The notes under the pieces: model-generated
What the model was told of the DNA's origin: nothing
Databases searched by the model: none
The model's input: the letters and a program-made list of their open reading frames with translations, nothing else
DNA from: Streptomyces sp. NBC_01214
GTDB taxonomy: Bacteria > Actinomycetota > Actinomycetes > Streptomycetales > Streptomycetaceae
Assembly (NCBI RefSeq): GCF_026340975.1
Contig: NZ_JAPEOS010000001.1
Span: forward strand, 1,448,501 to 1,512,500
Direction of reading: 5' to 3'
Length of the DNA: 64,000 nt
Program-made: the position numbers and the translations under genes
Part shown: positions 44,060 through 52,183 of the stretch, piece after piece
How the letters are laid out: each line of letters opens with the position of its first letter
How positions within the stretch are numbered: the stretch's first letter is position 1

Positions 44060-46318
44060 ATGGCAGCAACGGACGGGGCGCCGCAGGCGGTCCAACTGGC
44101 AGTGGTCGACGGCGTGCTCGAACGCATCACCTACGCCAACGAGGAGAACGGGTACACGGTCGCCCGCGTGGACACCGGTCGGGGCAGTGGCGACCTGCTG
44201 ACGGTGGTCGGCTCGCTGCTGGGCGCCCAGCCCGGCGAGTCCCTGCGCATGGAGGGTCGCTGGGGCTCCCATCCGCAGTACGGCAAGCAGTTCACCGTGG
44301 AGAACTACCGGACCGTGCTCCCGGCGACCATCCAGGGCATCCGCCGCTACCTCGGCTCCGGCCTGATCAAGGGCATCGGCCCGAAGATCGCCGACCGGAT
44401 CGTGGAGCACTTCGGCACCGACACCCTCGACGTCATCGAGGGCGAGCCGAAGCGGCTGATCGAGGTGCCCGGGCTCGGCCCCAAGCGGACGAAGCTGATC
44501 GGCGCCGCCTGGGAGGAGCAGAAGGCCATCAAGGAGGTCATGGTCTTCCTCCAGGGCGTCGGCGTCTCCACCTCCATCGCCGTGCGCATCTACAAGAAGT
44601 ACGCTGACGCCTCCATTTCCGTGGTGAAGAACCAGCCCTACCGGCTTGCCGCCGACGTGTGGGGCATCGGCTTCCTCACCGCCGACCGCATCGCCCAGGC
44701 CGTCGGCATCCCGCACGACAGCCCCGAACGGGTCAAGGCCGGCCTCCAGTACGCCCTGTCCCAGTCCACCGACCAGGGACACTGCTTCCTGCCCGAGGAC
44801 CGGCTCATCGCCGACGGGGTCAAGCTGCTCCAGGTGGACACGGGGCTGGTGATCGACTGCCTGGCCGAGCTCGCCGCCGACCCGGAAGGGGTCGTACGGG
44901 AGCCCGTACCGGATCCGCAGGGCGGGCCGGACCCGCTGACCGCCGTGTACCTGGTGCCCTTCCACCGGGCCGAGCTGTCGTTGGTGGGGCAGGTGCGCCG
45001 GCTGCTGCACGCCGAGGACGACCGGATGCCCGGCTTCCAGGACGTGGACTGGGAGAAGGCCCTGGGCTGGCTCGCCGGGCGGACGGGGGCCACGCTCGCC
45101 CCCGAGCAGCGGGACGCCGTGAAGCTGGCGCTGACCCGCCGGGTCGCCGTCCTCACGGGCGGGCCCGGCTGCGGGAAGTCCTTCACCGTGCGCTCGATCG
45201 TCGAGCTGGCCCGGGCGAAGAAGGCCAAGGTGGTGCTGGCCGCGCCCACCGGCCGGGCGGCGAAGCGGCTGGCCGAGCTCACCGGGGCCGAGGCCTCCAC
45301 GGTGCACCGACTGCTGGAGCTCAAACCGGGCGGGGACGCCGCGTACGACCGGGAGCGGCCGCTGGACGCCGACCTGGTCGTCGTCGACGAGGCCTCGATG
45401 CTGGACCTGCTGTTGGCCAACAAGCTGGTCAAGGCGGTGGCACCGGGGGCGCACCTGCTGCTGGTCGGCGATGTGGACCAGCTGCCGTCGGTCGGTGCCG
45501 GGGAGGTGCTGCGGGACCTGCTGGCCGAGGGCGGCCCGGTGCCCGCGGTGCGGCTGACCCGGATCTTCCGGCAGGCCCAGCAGTCCGGTGTGGTCACCAA
45601 CGCCCACCGGATCAACACCGGCCTGCCGCCGATCACGGACGGGCTGCCGGACTTCTTCCTGTTCCCGGAGGAGGACACCGAGGCGGCCGGGGTGCTGGCC
45701 GTGGACGTGGCCGCCCGGAGGATTCCGGCCAGATTCGGGCTCGACCCGCGGCGGGACGTCCAGGTGCTCGCGCCGATGCACCGCGGCCCGGCCGGCGCCG
45801 GGAACCTCAACGGACTGCTCCAGCAAGCGATGACACCGGCCCGGCCGAACCTGCCGGAGAAGAGGTTCGGCGGCCGGGTCTTCCGGGTGGGCGACAAGGT
45901 GACCCAGATCCGGAACAACTACGAGAAGGGCGCCAACGGCGTCTTCAACGGCACGGTCGGCGTGGTAACCGGCCTGGACGTGGACGAACAGCGCCTGACG
46001 GTACGAACGGAGGAGGATGAGGAGATCGTGTACGAGTTCGGTGAGCTCGACGAGCTGGCCCACGCGTACGCCGTCACCATTCACCGTTCACAGGGGAGTG
46101 AATATCCGGCGGTGGTGATCCCCGTCACCACCGGGGCCTGGATGATGCTCCAGCGCAACTTGCTCTACACGGCGGTGACCAGGGCGAAGAAACTGGTCGT
46201 CCTCGTCGGGTCCCGCAAGGCCCTCGGTCAGGCGGTGCGTACCGTTTCCGCAGGCAGGAGGTACACGGCGGTCGCCGCCAGGCTGTCCGGCCGGATACCG
46301 GTGGGAAACATCACCTAG
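44060..46318 (+). CDS. recD2: RecD2-like ATP-dependent DNA helicase
   Basis: A 752-residue superfamily 1 helicase of the RecD2 type (RecD-like without RecBC). The N-terminal region has helix-hairpin-helix motifs (IKGIGPKIADRIV, EVPGLGPKRTKLI). The motor has Walker A GGPGCGKSFT near residue 367, VVVDEASMLDLLLANKLV (motif II), VGDVDQLPSVGAGEVLRDLL (motif III) and the C-terminal THRSQGSEYPAVVIPV-like motif (here IHRSQGSEYPAVVIPV). It should unwind DNA 5' to 3' in repair. ATG 44060 is used. A twelve-base palindrome follows its stop. Confidence 0.94.
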   Translation: MAATDGAPQAVQLAVVDGVLERITYANEENGYTVARVDTGRGSGDLLTVVGSLLGAQPGESLRMEGRWGSHPQYGKQFTVENYRTVLPATIQGIRRYLGSGLIKGIGPKIADRIVEHFGTDTLDVIEGEPKRLIEVPGLGPKRTKLIGAAWEEQKAIKEVMVFLQGVGVSTSIAVRIYKKYADASISVVKNQPYRLAADVWGIGFLTADRIAQAVGIPHDSPERVKAGLQYALSQSTDQGHCFLPEDRLIADGVKLLQVDTGLVIDCLAELAADPEGVVREPVPDPQGGPDPLTAVYLVPFHRAELSLVGQVRRLLHAEDDRMPGFQDVDWEKALGWLAGRTGATLAPEQRDAVKLALTRRVAVLTGGPGCGKSFTVRSIVELARAKKAKVVLAAPTGRAAKRLAELTGAEASTVHRLLELKPGGDAAYDRERPLDADLVVVDEASMLDLLLANKLVKAVAPGAHLLLVGDVDQLPSVGAGEVLRDLLAEGGPVPAVRLTRIFRQAQQSGVVTNAHRINTGLPPITDGLPDFFLFPEEDTEAAGVLAVDVAARRIPARFGLDPRRDVQVLAPMHRGPAGAGNLNGLLQQAMTPARPNLPEKRFGGRVFRVGDKVTQIRNNYEKGANGVFNGTVGVVTGLDVDEQRLTVRTEEDEEIVYEFGELDELAHAYAVTIHRSQGSEYPAVVIPVTTGAWMMLQRNLLYTAVTRAKKLVVLVGSRKALGQAVRTVSAGRRYTAVAARLSGRIPVGNIT

Positions 46319-46500
46319 ATGATCGATCATTTGGGGTTCCGGCAACCGGCTCGGGGGGGCAGGATGAGCAGGTTGGCGGCACTCAGTGCCGTCAGAAGCG
46401 CCAAACGCCGACCCCGAGTGCACTCTCCTGCGCCAAATGGGGGAAGGTAGAGGAAGTCAGGGCACCTCGAAGAAGAGGCACTACGTCGGTGAGGGATGAC
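46319..46500. promoter_or_regulatory. citA upstream region with palindromes
   Basis: Three palindromes lie here: ATGATCGATCAT (46319-46330, touching the recD2 stop), GGCACTCAGTGCC (46378-46390) and GAGTGCACTC (46416-46425). A purine-rich stretch and GTG 46501 follow. The last two could be regulator sites in the citrate synthase promoter, but no regulator is assigned. Confidence 0.55.
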
Positions 46501-47790
46501 GTGAGCGACAACTCTGTAGTACTCCGGTACGCGGACGGTGAATACACCTACCCGGTGGTCGAAAGCACCGTCGGTGACCAGGGCTTCGACATCTCGAAGC
46601 TGCGGGCCCAGACCGGGCTCGTCACCTTGGACAGCGGATACGGCAACACCGCGGCCTACAAGTCCGCGATCACCTACCTCGACGGTGAGCAGGGCATCCT
46701 GCGCTACCGCGGTTACCCGATCGAGCAGCTGGCCGAGCGCTCGTCGTTCATCGAGGTCGCGTACCTGCTGATCAACGGGGAGCTGCCGACCGTCGACCAG
46801 CTCGCGTCGTTCCGCAACGAGATCACCCAGCACACGCTGCTCCACGAGGACGTGAAGCGCTTCTACGACGGCTTCCCGCGGGACGCGCACCCGATGGCGA
46901 TGCTGTCCTCCGTGGTCAGCGCGCTGTCGACGTTCTACCAGGACAGCCACAACCCGTTCGACGATCAGCAGCGCCACCTCTCGACGATCCGGCTGCTGGC
47001 CAAGCTCCCGACGATCGCGGCCTACGCGTACAAGAAGTCGGTCGGCCACCCGGTGGTCTACCCGCGCAACGACCTCGGCTACGTCGAGAACTTCCTGCGC
47101 ATGACCTTCTCCGTGCCGGCCCAGGAGTACGACCTGGACCCGGTCGTGGTCTCCGCGCTCGACAAGCTGCTGATCCTGCACGCGGACCACGAGCAGAACT
47201 GCTCCACCTCCACCGTGCGCCTGGTCGGCTCCTCGCAGGCGAACATGTTCGCTTCGATCTCCGCCGGCATCTCGGCCCTGTGGGGTCCGCTGCACGGTGG
47301 CGCCAACCAGTCCGTCCTCGAGATGCTGGAAGGCATCAAGAACGACGGCGGCGACGTCGACGCCTTCATCCGCAAGGTGAAGAACAAGGAAGACGGCGTC
47401 CGCCTCATGGGCTTCGGACACCGCGTCTACAAGAGCTTCGACCCCCGGGCGAAGATCATCAAGGCGGCGGCGCACGACGTCCTCTCGGCGCTCGGCAAGA
47501 GCGACGAGCTGCTGGACATCGCGCTCAAGCTGGAAGAGCACGCGCTGGCCGACTCGTACTTCGTCGAGCGCAACCTCTACCCGAACGTGGACTTCTACAC
47601 CGGTCTGATCTACCGGGCGATGGGCTTCCCCACCGAGATGTTCACCGTGCTCTTCGCGCTCGGCCGGCTCCCCGGCTGGATCGCCCAGTGGCAGGAAATG
47701 ATCAAGGAGCCGGGTTCCCGCATCGGTCGCCCGCGCCAGATCTACACCGGCGAGGTCCTGCGCGACTTCGTTCCCGTAGAAGCCCGCTGA
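46501..47790 (+). CDS. citA: Citrate synthase
   Basis: A 429-residue type II-like citrate synthase that condenses acetyl-CoA and oxaloacetate at the entry of the TCA cycle. The three catalytic residues are clear: His265 in GPLHGGANQ, His307 in GFGHRVYKS and Asp364 in NVDFYTG. The N-terminus SDNSVVLRYADGEYTYPV matches the Streptomyces enzyme, so GTG 46501 is taken over GTG 46489; GAGGG precedes it. The family C-terminus (GRPRQIYTGEVLRDFVPVE) is intact. It stands alone behind its own promoter region and a strong terminator. Confidence 0.96.
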   Translation: MSDNSVVLRYADGEYTYPVVESTVGDQGFDISKLRAQTGLVTLDSGYGNTAAYKSAITYLDGEQGILRYRGYPIEQLAERSSFIEVAYLLINGELPTVDQLASFRNEITQHTLLHEDVKRFYDGFPRDAHPMAMLSSVVSALSTFYQDSHNPFDDQQRHLSTIRLLAKLPTIAAYAYKKSVGHPVVYPRNDLGYVENFLRMTFSVPAQEYDLDPVVVSALDKLLILHADHEQNCSTSTVRLVGSSQANMFASISAGISALWGPLHGGANQSVLEMLEGIKNDGGDVDAFIRKVKNKEDGVRLMGFGHRVYKSFDPRAKIIKAAAHDVLSALGKSDELLDIALKLEEHALADSYFVERNLYPNVDFYTGLIYRAMGFPTEMFTVLFALGRLPGWIAQWQEMIKEPGSRIGRPRQIYTGEVLRDFVPVEAR

Positions 47791-47857
47791 CCCGAGGCTT
47801 TCCTCCGCGCGGCGTGCGGCCGCGCGGAGCGCACCACAGACAACCCTGAGCATGCGA

Positions 47858-47910
47858 GAAGCGCCCCGCCGTCGATCCCCCCACGGGTCGACGGTCGGGG
47901 CGCTTCCCTT
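47858..47910 (+). terminator. Long hairpin with T-tract after citA
   Basis: GAAGCGCCCCG-CCGTCGA (47858-47875) pairs with TCGACGG-T-CGGGGCGCTTC (47888-47906), a stem of 18 bp with one bulged T. It is followed by CCTTTT, a good intrinsic terminator 68 bp after the citA stop. Confidence 0.9.
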
Positions 47911-48182
47911 TTCCCCGAAACGGATTCCCCCCACGGGACCCGAGCCGGGGCGTCGGTGTGCCGGGACCCGTTCGTCCGGGAGGGCCGCTCAAAGCCTCCC
48001 GCGGGTACGTGTCCCGGCCGGCTGATGCCCACGGAAACCTCCCCAGGTTTCCGAGAAACGTCCCCCAAGACGTTCTTGGCATCGCCCCATTAGACCCATG
48101 ACGACCCCGGATGGTTACGTTGCGGTCACTGTGATCTGCGTCTCCCGTGAAGGAAGTGTGGGGAGCGTGAGGAGGAGGGCCA
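47911..48182. other. Remainder of the citA-copA gap
   Basis: Part of a 392-bp gap between convergent citA and copA with no convincing gene. GGAAACCT (48033-48040) and AGGTTTCC (48045-48052) form a perfect 8-bp stem with a CCCC loop, and CCAAG/CTTGG (48065-48079) a second small stem. Either may end the copA transcript from the other side. Confidence 0.5.
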
Positions 48183-50465
48183 CTAGCGGAAGGACCGCAA
48201 CCGGAGGCTGTTGGTCACCACGAAGACCGAGGAGAAGGCCATGGCGGCCCCCGCGATCATCGGATTGAGCAGACCGGCGGCCGCCAGCGGCAGGGCCGCC
48301 ACGTTGTACCCGAAGGCCCAGAACAGGTTGCCCTTGATCGTGGCCAAGGTCCGGCGCGAGAGCCGGATCGCGTCCGCCGCGACCCGCAGGTCACCCCGTA
48401 CGAGGGTCAGGTCTCCGGCCTCGATGGCCGCGTCCGTGCCGGTGCCCATGGCCAGCCCCAGGTCCGCCTGGGCCAGTGCGGCCGCGTCGTTGACCCCGTC
48501 GCCGACCATCGCGACCGTACGGCCCTGCGCCTGCAGGCGGCGCACGACGTCCACCTTGTCCTGCGGGAGGACCTCGGCGATCACCTCGTCGATGCCCACC
48601 TCGCGGGCCACCGTCGCGGCAACGGCCTTGTTGTCGCCCGTCAGCAGGACCGGGGTGAGGCCCAGCGCCCGCAGCCGGGAGACCGCCTCGGCACTGGTGT
48701 CCTTGACCGCGTCCGCCACGGTCAGGACCCCGCGCGCCGCGCCGTCCCAGGCCACCAGGACGGCGGTGCTGCCCGCGGCCTCGGCGGCCGCCTTGGCCCC
48801 GGCCAGTCCGGCCGGCAGCTCGATCGACCAGTCGGCCAGCAGCTGCTCGCGGCCCACCAGGACGGCGTGTCCGTCGACCACGCCCTGGACGCCGAGCCCC
48901 GCGACGTTCTCGAAGGACTCCGGAACGGGCAGGGAGCCGGCCCGCTCCGCCGCCCCGGCGGCGACGGCACGGGCGATCGGGTGCTCCGAGGCGTGCTCCA
49001 GGGACCCGGCGAGGCGCAGGAGTTCGCGCTCGTCGACGCCCGCGGCGGTGAAGACCCCGTCGAGGGTCATCCGGCCGGTGGTGACGGTGCCGGTCTTGTC
49101 CAGGACGACGGTGTCCACGCGGCGGGTGGACTCCAAGACCTCGGGGCCCTTGATCAGGATGCCGAGCTGCGCGCCCCGCCCGGTGCCGACCATCAGGGCG
49201 GTCGGGGTGGCCAGGCCCAGGGCGCACGGGCAGGCGATGATCAGGACGGCCACGGCGGCGGTGAAGGCGGCGGCGGGGTCGTCGGTGATCAGCAGCCAGG
49301 TGATCCAGGTGCCGATGGCGAGCACCAGGACGACGGGGACGAAGATCCCGGAGATCTGGTCGGCGAGGCGCTGCACCTCGGCCTTGCCGTTCTGCGCGTC
49401 CTCCACCATCTTCGCCATCCGGGCGAGTTGGGTGTCGGCGCCGATCCGGGTGGCCTCGACGACCAGGCGTCCGGAGGTGTTCACGGTGGCTCCGGTGACG
49501 GAGTCGCCCACGGCGACGTCGACCGGGACGGACTCGCCGGTCAGCATGGAGGCGTCCACGGCGGAGCTGCCCTCGACGACGGTGCCGTCGGTGGCGATCT
49601 TTTCGCCGGGGCGGACGACGAACCGGTCGCCGACCGCGAGCGCGCCCACCGGGATCCGGACCTCCCGGCCCGCGCGCAGGACGACGACGTCCTTGGCGCC
49701 CAGCTCCAGCAGGGCCTTGAGGGCCGCGCCCGCCTTCCGCTTGGAGCGGGCCTCCAGGTAGCGGCCCAGGAGGATGAAGGAGACGACGCCGGCCGCGACC
49801 TCCAGGTAGATGGCGGAGGAGCCGTCGGTGCGGGAGATCGAGAAGTCGAATCCGTGCCGCATGCCCGGCATGCCGGCGTGGCCGAAGAACAGGGCCCACA
49901 GCGACCAGGTGAAGGCGGCCAGCGTGCCGACCGAGACGAGGGTGTCCATGGTGGCGGCGCCGTGCCGGGCGTTGGTCCAGGCGGCCTTGTGGAAGGGGTA
50001 CCCGCCCCAGATGACGACGGGGGCCGCGAGGGTCAGGGAGAGCCACTGCCAGTTGTCGAACTGGAGGGCGGGGACCATCGCGAGCAGGACGACGGGCAGG
50101 GCGAGCGCGACGGAGACCAGCAGGCGCTGCCGCAGCGCGGCGAGTGCCGGGTCGGGGACCTCGGTCGCCCCGGTCGCACCGGTCCGAGCCCCTTCGGGGG
50201 CGGCGTCGGGTTCCGGGGCGGGCGGCGGCGGGGGCTCCTCGGCGGTGTAGCCGGTCTTGACGACGGTCGCGATCAGATCGGCGACCTGCACGTCACCGGT
50301 GTAGGAGACGCGGGCCTTCTCGGTGGCGTAGTTCACCGTGGCCTCGACGCCGTCCATCCGGTTGAGCTTCTTCTCGATGCGGGCGGCGCAGGAGGCGCAG
50401 GTCATCCCGCCGATCGAGAGTTCGACCGCCGTTATCGGTCCGTCGTGCACTGTGCTGCTGCTCAT
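48183..50465 (-). CDS. copA: Copper-exporting P1B-type ATPase
   Basis: A 760-residue heavy-metal P-type ATPase. One N-terminal metal-binding domain has GGMTCASC (Cys23 and Cys26), followed by an Ala/Pro/Glu-rich linker. Eight membrane spans follow, with the ion-binding [20 protein letters not shown] (CPC near residue 411), phosphorylation site DKTGTVTTG (near 455), SEHPIARA, and [20 protein letters not shown]. Copper(I) export to the outside is the family role. ATG 50465 is used as it starts just before the metal-binding domain. The upstream copZ gene and CsoR-type operator support copper. Confidence 0.95.
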   Translation of the reverse strand: MSSSTVHDGPITAVELSIGGMTCASCAARIEKKLNRMDGVEATVNYATEKARVSYTGDVQVADLIATVVKTGYTAEEPPPPPAPEPDAAPEGARTGATGATEVPDPALAALRQRLLVSVALALPVVLLAMVPALQFDNWQWLSLTLAAPVVIWGGYPFHKAAWTNARHGAATMDTLVSVGTLAAFTWSLWALFFGHAGMPGMRHGFDFSISRTDGSSAIYLEVAAGVVSFILLGRYLEARSKRKAGAALKALLELGAKDVVVLRAGREVRIPVGALAVGDRFVVRPGEKIATDGTVVEGSSAVDASMLTGESVPVDVAVGDSVTGATVNTSGRLVVEATRIGADTQLARMAKMVEDAQNGKAEVQRLADQISGIFVPVVLVLAIGTWITWLLITDDPAAAFTAAVAVLIIACPCALGLATPTALMVGTGRGAQLGILIKGPEVLESTRRVDTVVLDKTGTVTTGRMTLDGVFTAAGVDERELLRLAGSLEHASEHPIARAVAAGAAERAGSLPVPESFENVAGLGVQGVVDGHAVLVGREQLLADWSIELPAGLAGAKAAAEAAGSTAVLVAWDGAARGVLTVADAVKDTSAEAVSRLRALGLTPVLLTGDNKAVAATVAREVGIDEVIAEVLPQDKVDVVRRLQAQGRTVAMVGDGVNDAAALAQADLGLAMGTGTDAAIEAGDLTLVRGDLRVAADAIRLSRRTLATIKGNLFWAFGYNVAALPLAAAGLLNPMIAGAAMAFSSVFVVTNSLRLRSFR

Positions 50466-50576
50466 GTTCCGGCTCCAGGGGGATGGCCGGGCCGTACGGG
50501 ACCAGTATGAGCTGGCCGGCACGGCCCGGCAGGGTGCCGCGGGGCTGCCGCGGGTGCCGCGGGGCTTGCGGGCCGC

Positions 50577-50810
50577 TCAGACCTGTCCGGCGAACTCGTA
50601 GCCGGCCTCGTCGACGGCGGCACGGACGTCCTCGTCCGCGAGCGGGGCGTCGGAGACCACGGTGACCTCACCGGTCGCGGCGACGGCCTTGACCGTGCTG
50701 ACGCCCGGGAGGGCGGAGATCTCGGTGGTCACCGCGCCCTCGCAATGTCCGCAGGTCATGCCGGTCACCCGGTAGACGGTGGTGGTCTGGGTGTCCGTCT
50801 CGGCGGTCAT
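50577..50810 (-). CDS. copZ: Copper chaperone
   Basis: A 77-residue heavy-metal-associated domain protein: YRVTGMTCGHCEGAVTTEIS with the Cys20-x-x-Cys23 pair, ferredoxin-like fold and tail DEAGYEFAGQV. It binds Cu(I) in the cytosol and passes it to CopA, whose gene starts 111 bp downstream. It is the first gene behind the CsoR-type operator. Confidence 0.94.
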   Translation of the reverse strand: MTAETDTQTTTVYRVTGMTCGHCEGAVTTEISALPGVSTVKAVAATGEVTVVSDAPLADEDVRAAVDEAGYEFAGQV

Positions 50811-50891
50811 GTCGTTCTCCTCTTCAGGGGCGTGTGCCGGTCACCGGGAGGGCGGCCGATGGCTCCACCGTGCTCCCGACACTTCGAGACT

Positions 50892-50908
50892 ATACCCCTG
50901 GGGGGTAT
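50892..50908. promoter_or_regulatory. CsoR-type copper operator
   Basis: ATACCCC-TGG-GGGGTAT is an inverted repeat with 7-bp arms, matching the actinobacterial CsoR operator pattern (ATACCCC..GGGGTAT). It lies about 80 bp upstream of the copZ start, where a copper-responsive repressor would block transcription. Confidence 0.85.
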
Positions 50909-51296
50909 CAAGGCGAGTATCGGCTCCCAGTTTTTCGATCCTCGTGGGAAAACCGGCCGCCATAGCCGAACTGCATCGAAATGGCCGATACGGATCACTC
51001 GGGAAGCCTCGTCCCGACCCTGGCCGCCGCGGCATCGGCCCCGGCTCGGACCGGGCGTGCTCGGCCGGCCCGCGACGGGGGAGGTGGTCGACGTCCTGGG
51101 CCGGCGCGGGCTGGTCATCACGACGCCGGGCGTGGAGGACGGGACGGCGGTGCCGGGGGAGGCGGCGGCGCCGGCGGAGGCCGCGATGGCCTCCGTCCCG
51201 GTGTTCCCGCTGGTGGGGCTGCGGCCGCCGGCCCGCACGCGGGGCCCGGGGGCGCCGAGGTGGTGCGGGCCGACCGGGCCGACCGGGCCGGGCGGG
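50909..51296. other. 388-bp gap, possible coding remnant
   Basis: Lies between the CsoR site and the TetR stop codon. On the plus strand one frame reads GEVVDVLGRRGLVITTPGVE and on without a stop, but no start with a ribosome site and no recognisable family was found, and extreme GC content makes such open frames expected. A short repeat GACCGGGCC occurs near 51280. Confidence 0.4.
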
Positions 51297-52052
51297 TCAG
51301 TGGGCGGGGGTCTCGGTGATCATCGGCTCCAGGTAGCGGAGCAGGACGGTCTTGAGCTCGGCGGTGTACGCGGCGCGCTCGTCGCCCTCGTGGGCCAGGA
51401 TCAGGTCGAGGGACGACTTGAAGATGCCCAGGATCATGTTCGAGGTGTGGGTGAGCTCGTGGGCCGGCGCCCGGGGGCAGAAGTCGCGCAGCACGGCCTC
51501 GATGCGGGCGAGCAGGCCGGCGTGCAGTTCCTCGTGCTCCTGGGCGATGCCGGGGACGCCGGTGCCGTGCATGAGCGCCCAGAAGGCCGGGTTCTCGCAG
51601 TTGAAGGCGATGACCGGGTCGAGGACGGCGTCGAGCAGCTCGGGCAGGGGGCGCTGGAGGTTCTCGGTGCGGAAGGCCTGTCCGTGCATTTCGTGCGCGC
51701 GCTGGAGCAGTTGGCCGCCGAGCTCGATCGCGATGGCCTCCTTGTTGGGGAAGTACTGGTAGAGCGTGCCCGGCGACACGCCCGCCTCGCGGGCGATGGC
51801 GTTGGTGCTGGCCGAGGCGTAGCCGGTACGGCAGAACACCCCGGCGGCGGCGGCCAGCAGCTGGGAGATCCGGCGCTCGCCGCGGGCCTGGCGGCGGCGC
51901 GGGGTGGCGGCGGTGGTGTCCGAGTCGGCGCTGGTCGTCGCGGCGGCGGCGCCGACCGTCGTGTCAGCGGCGCGGTCCGTCGTATCGACGGCGCCGACGG
52001 CGGAGCTCTTGATCCCCTTTTCGGTGTTTTTGTCCATGCGTGTCCCCGGCAT
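51297..52052 (-). CDS. TetR-family repressor, divergent from the MMPL exporter
   Basis: A 251-residue TetR regulator. An unusual Ala/Thr/Asp-rich N-terminal extension of about 55 residues (DTTDRAADTTVGAAAATTSA) precedes the helix-turn-helix: RRISQLLAAAAGVFCRTGYA, then TNAIAREAGVSPGTLYQYF and PNKEAIAIEL. The ligand domain is helical (LDAVLDPVIAFNCENPAFWA). ATG 52052 has AGGGG upstream; ATG 52037 is the next in frame. It is divergent from the MMPL gene with two palindromes between, so it probably represses both. Confidence 0.93.
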   Translation of the reverse strand: MPGTRMDKNTEKGIKSSAVGAVDTTDRAADTTVGAAAATTSADSDTTAATPRRRQARGERRISQLLAAAAGVFCRTGYASASTNAIAREAGVSPGTLYQYFPNKEAIAIELGGQLLQRAHEMHGQAFRTENLQRPLPELLDAVLDPVIAFNCENPAFWALMHGTGVPGIAQEHEELHAGLLARIEAVLRDFCPRAPAHELTHTSNMILGIFKSSLDLILAHEGDERAAYTAELKTVLLRYLEPMITETPAH

Positions 52053-52088
52053 GTCCAATCCCCTGCTTCCCGTGGGCGATTGACAAAC

Positions 52089-52137
52089 GCGAGTGATCGC
52101 TCGCATTCTTGAGAAACGCGAGCGACTGCTCGTGTTT
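52089..52137. promoter_or_regulatory. Two palindromic operators between tetR and mmpL
   Basis: GCGAGTGATCGCTCGC (52089-52104) and AAACGCGAGCGACTGCTCGT then GTTT (52114-52137) are near-perfect palindromes sharing an AAACGCGAG left half. They fill the space between the tetR start (52052) and the mmpL start (52184). A CGAGC-N4-GCTCG core is common to both. Confidence 0.82.
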
Positions 52138-52183
52138 GCCAGTCTATGTGGCCTGGCAATCACGGTGAAGGGGACACCGAGTC

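Noticed and set aside
50745..52112. Plus-strand frame across the copZ upstream gap and tetR
   Set aside because: No ribosome site, overlaps antisense both copZ and the TetR gene; only the 50.9-51.3 kb piece could be an old remnant, and it matches no family that I recognise.
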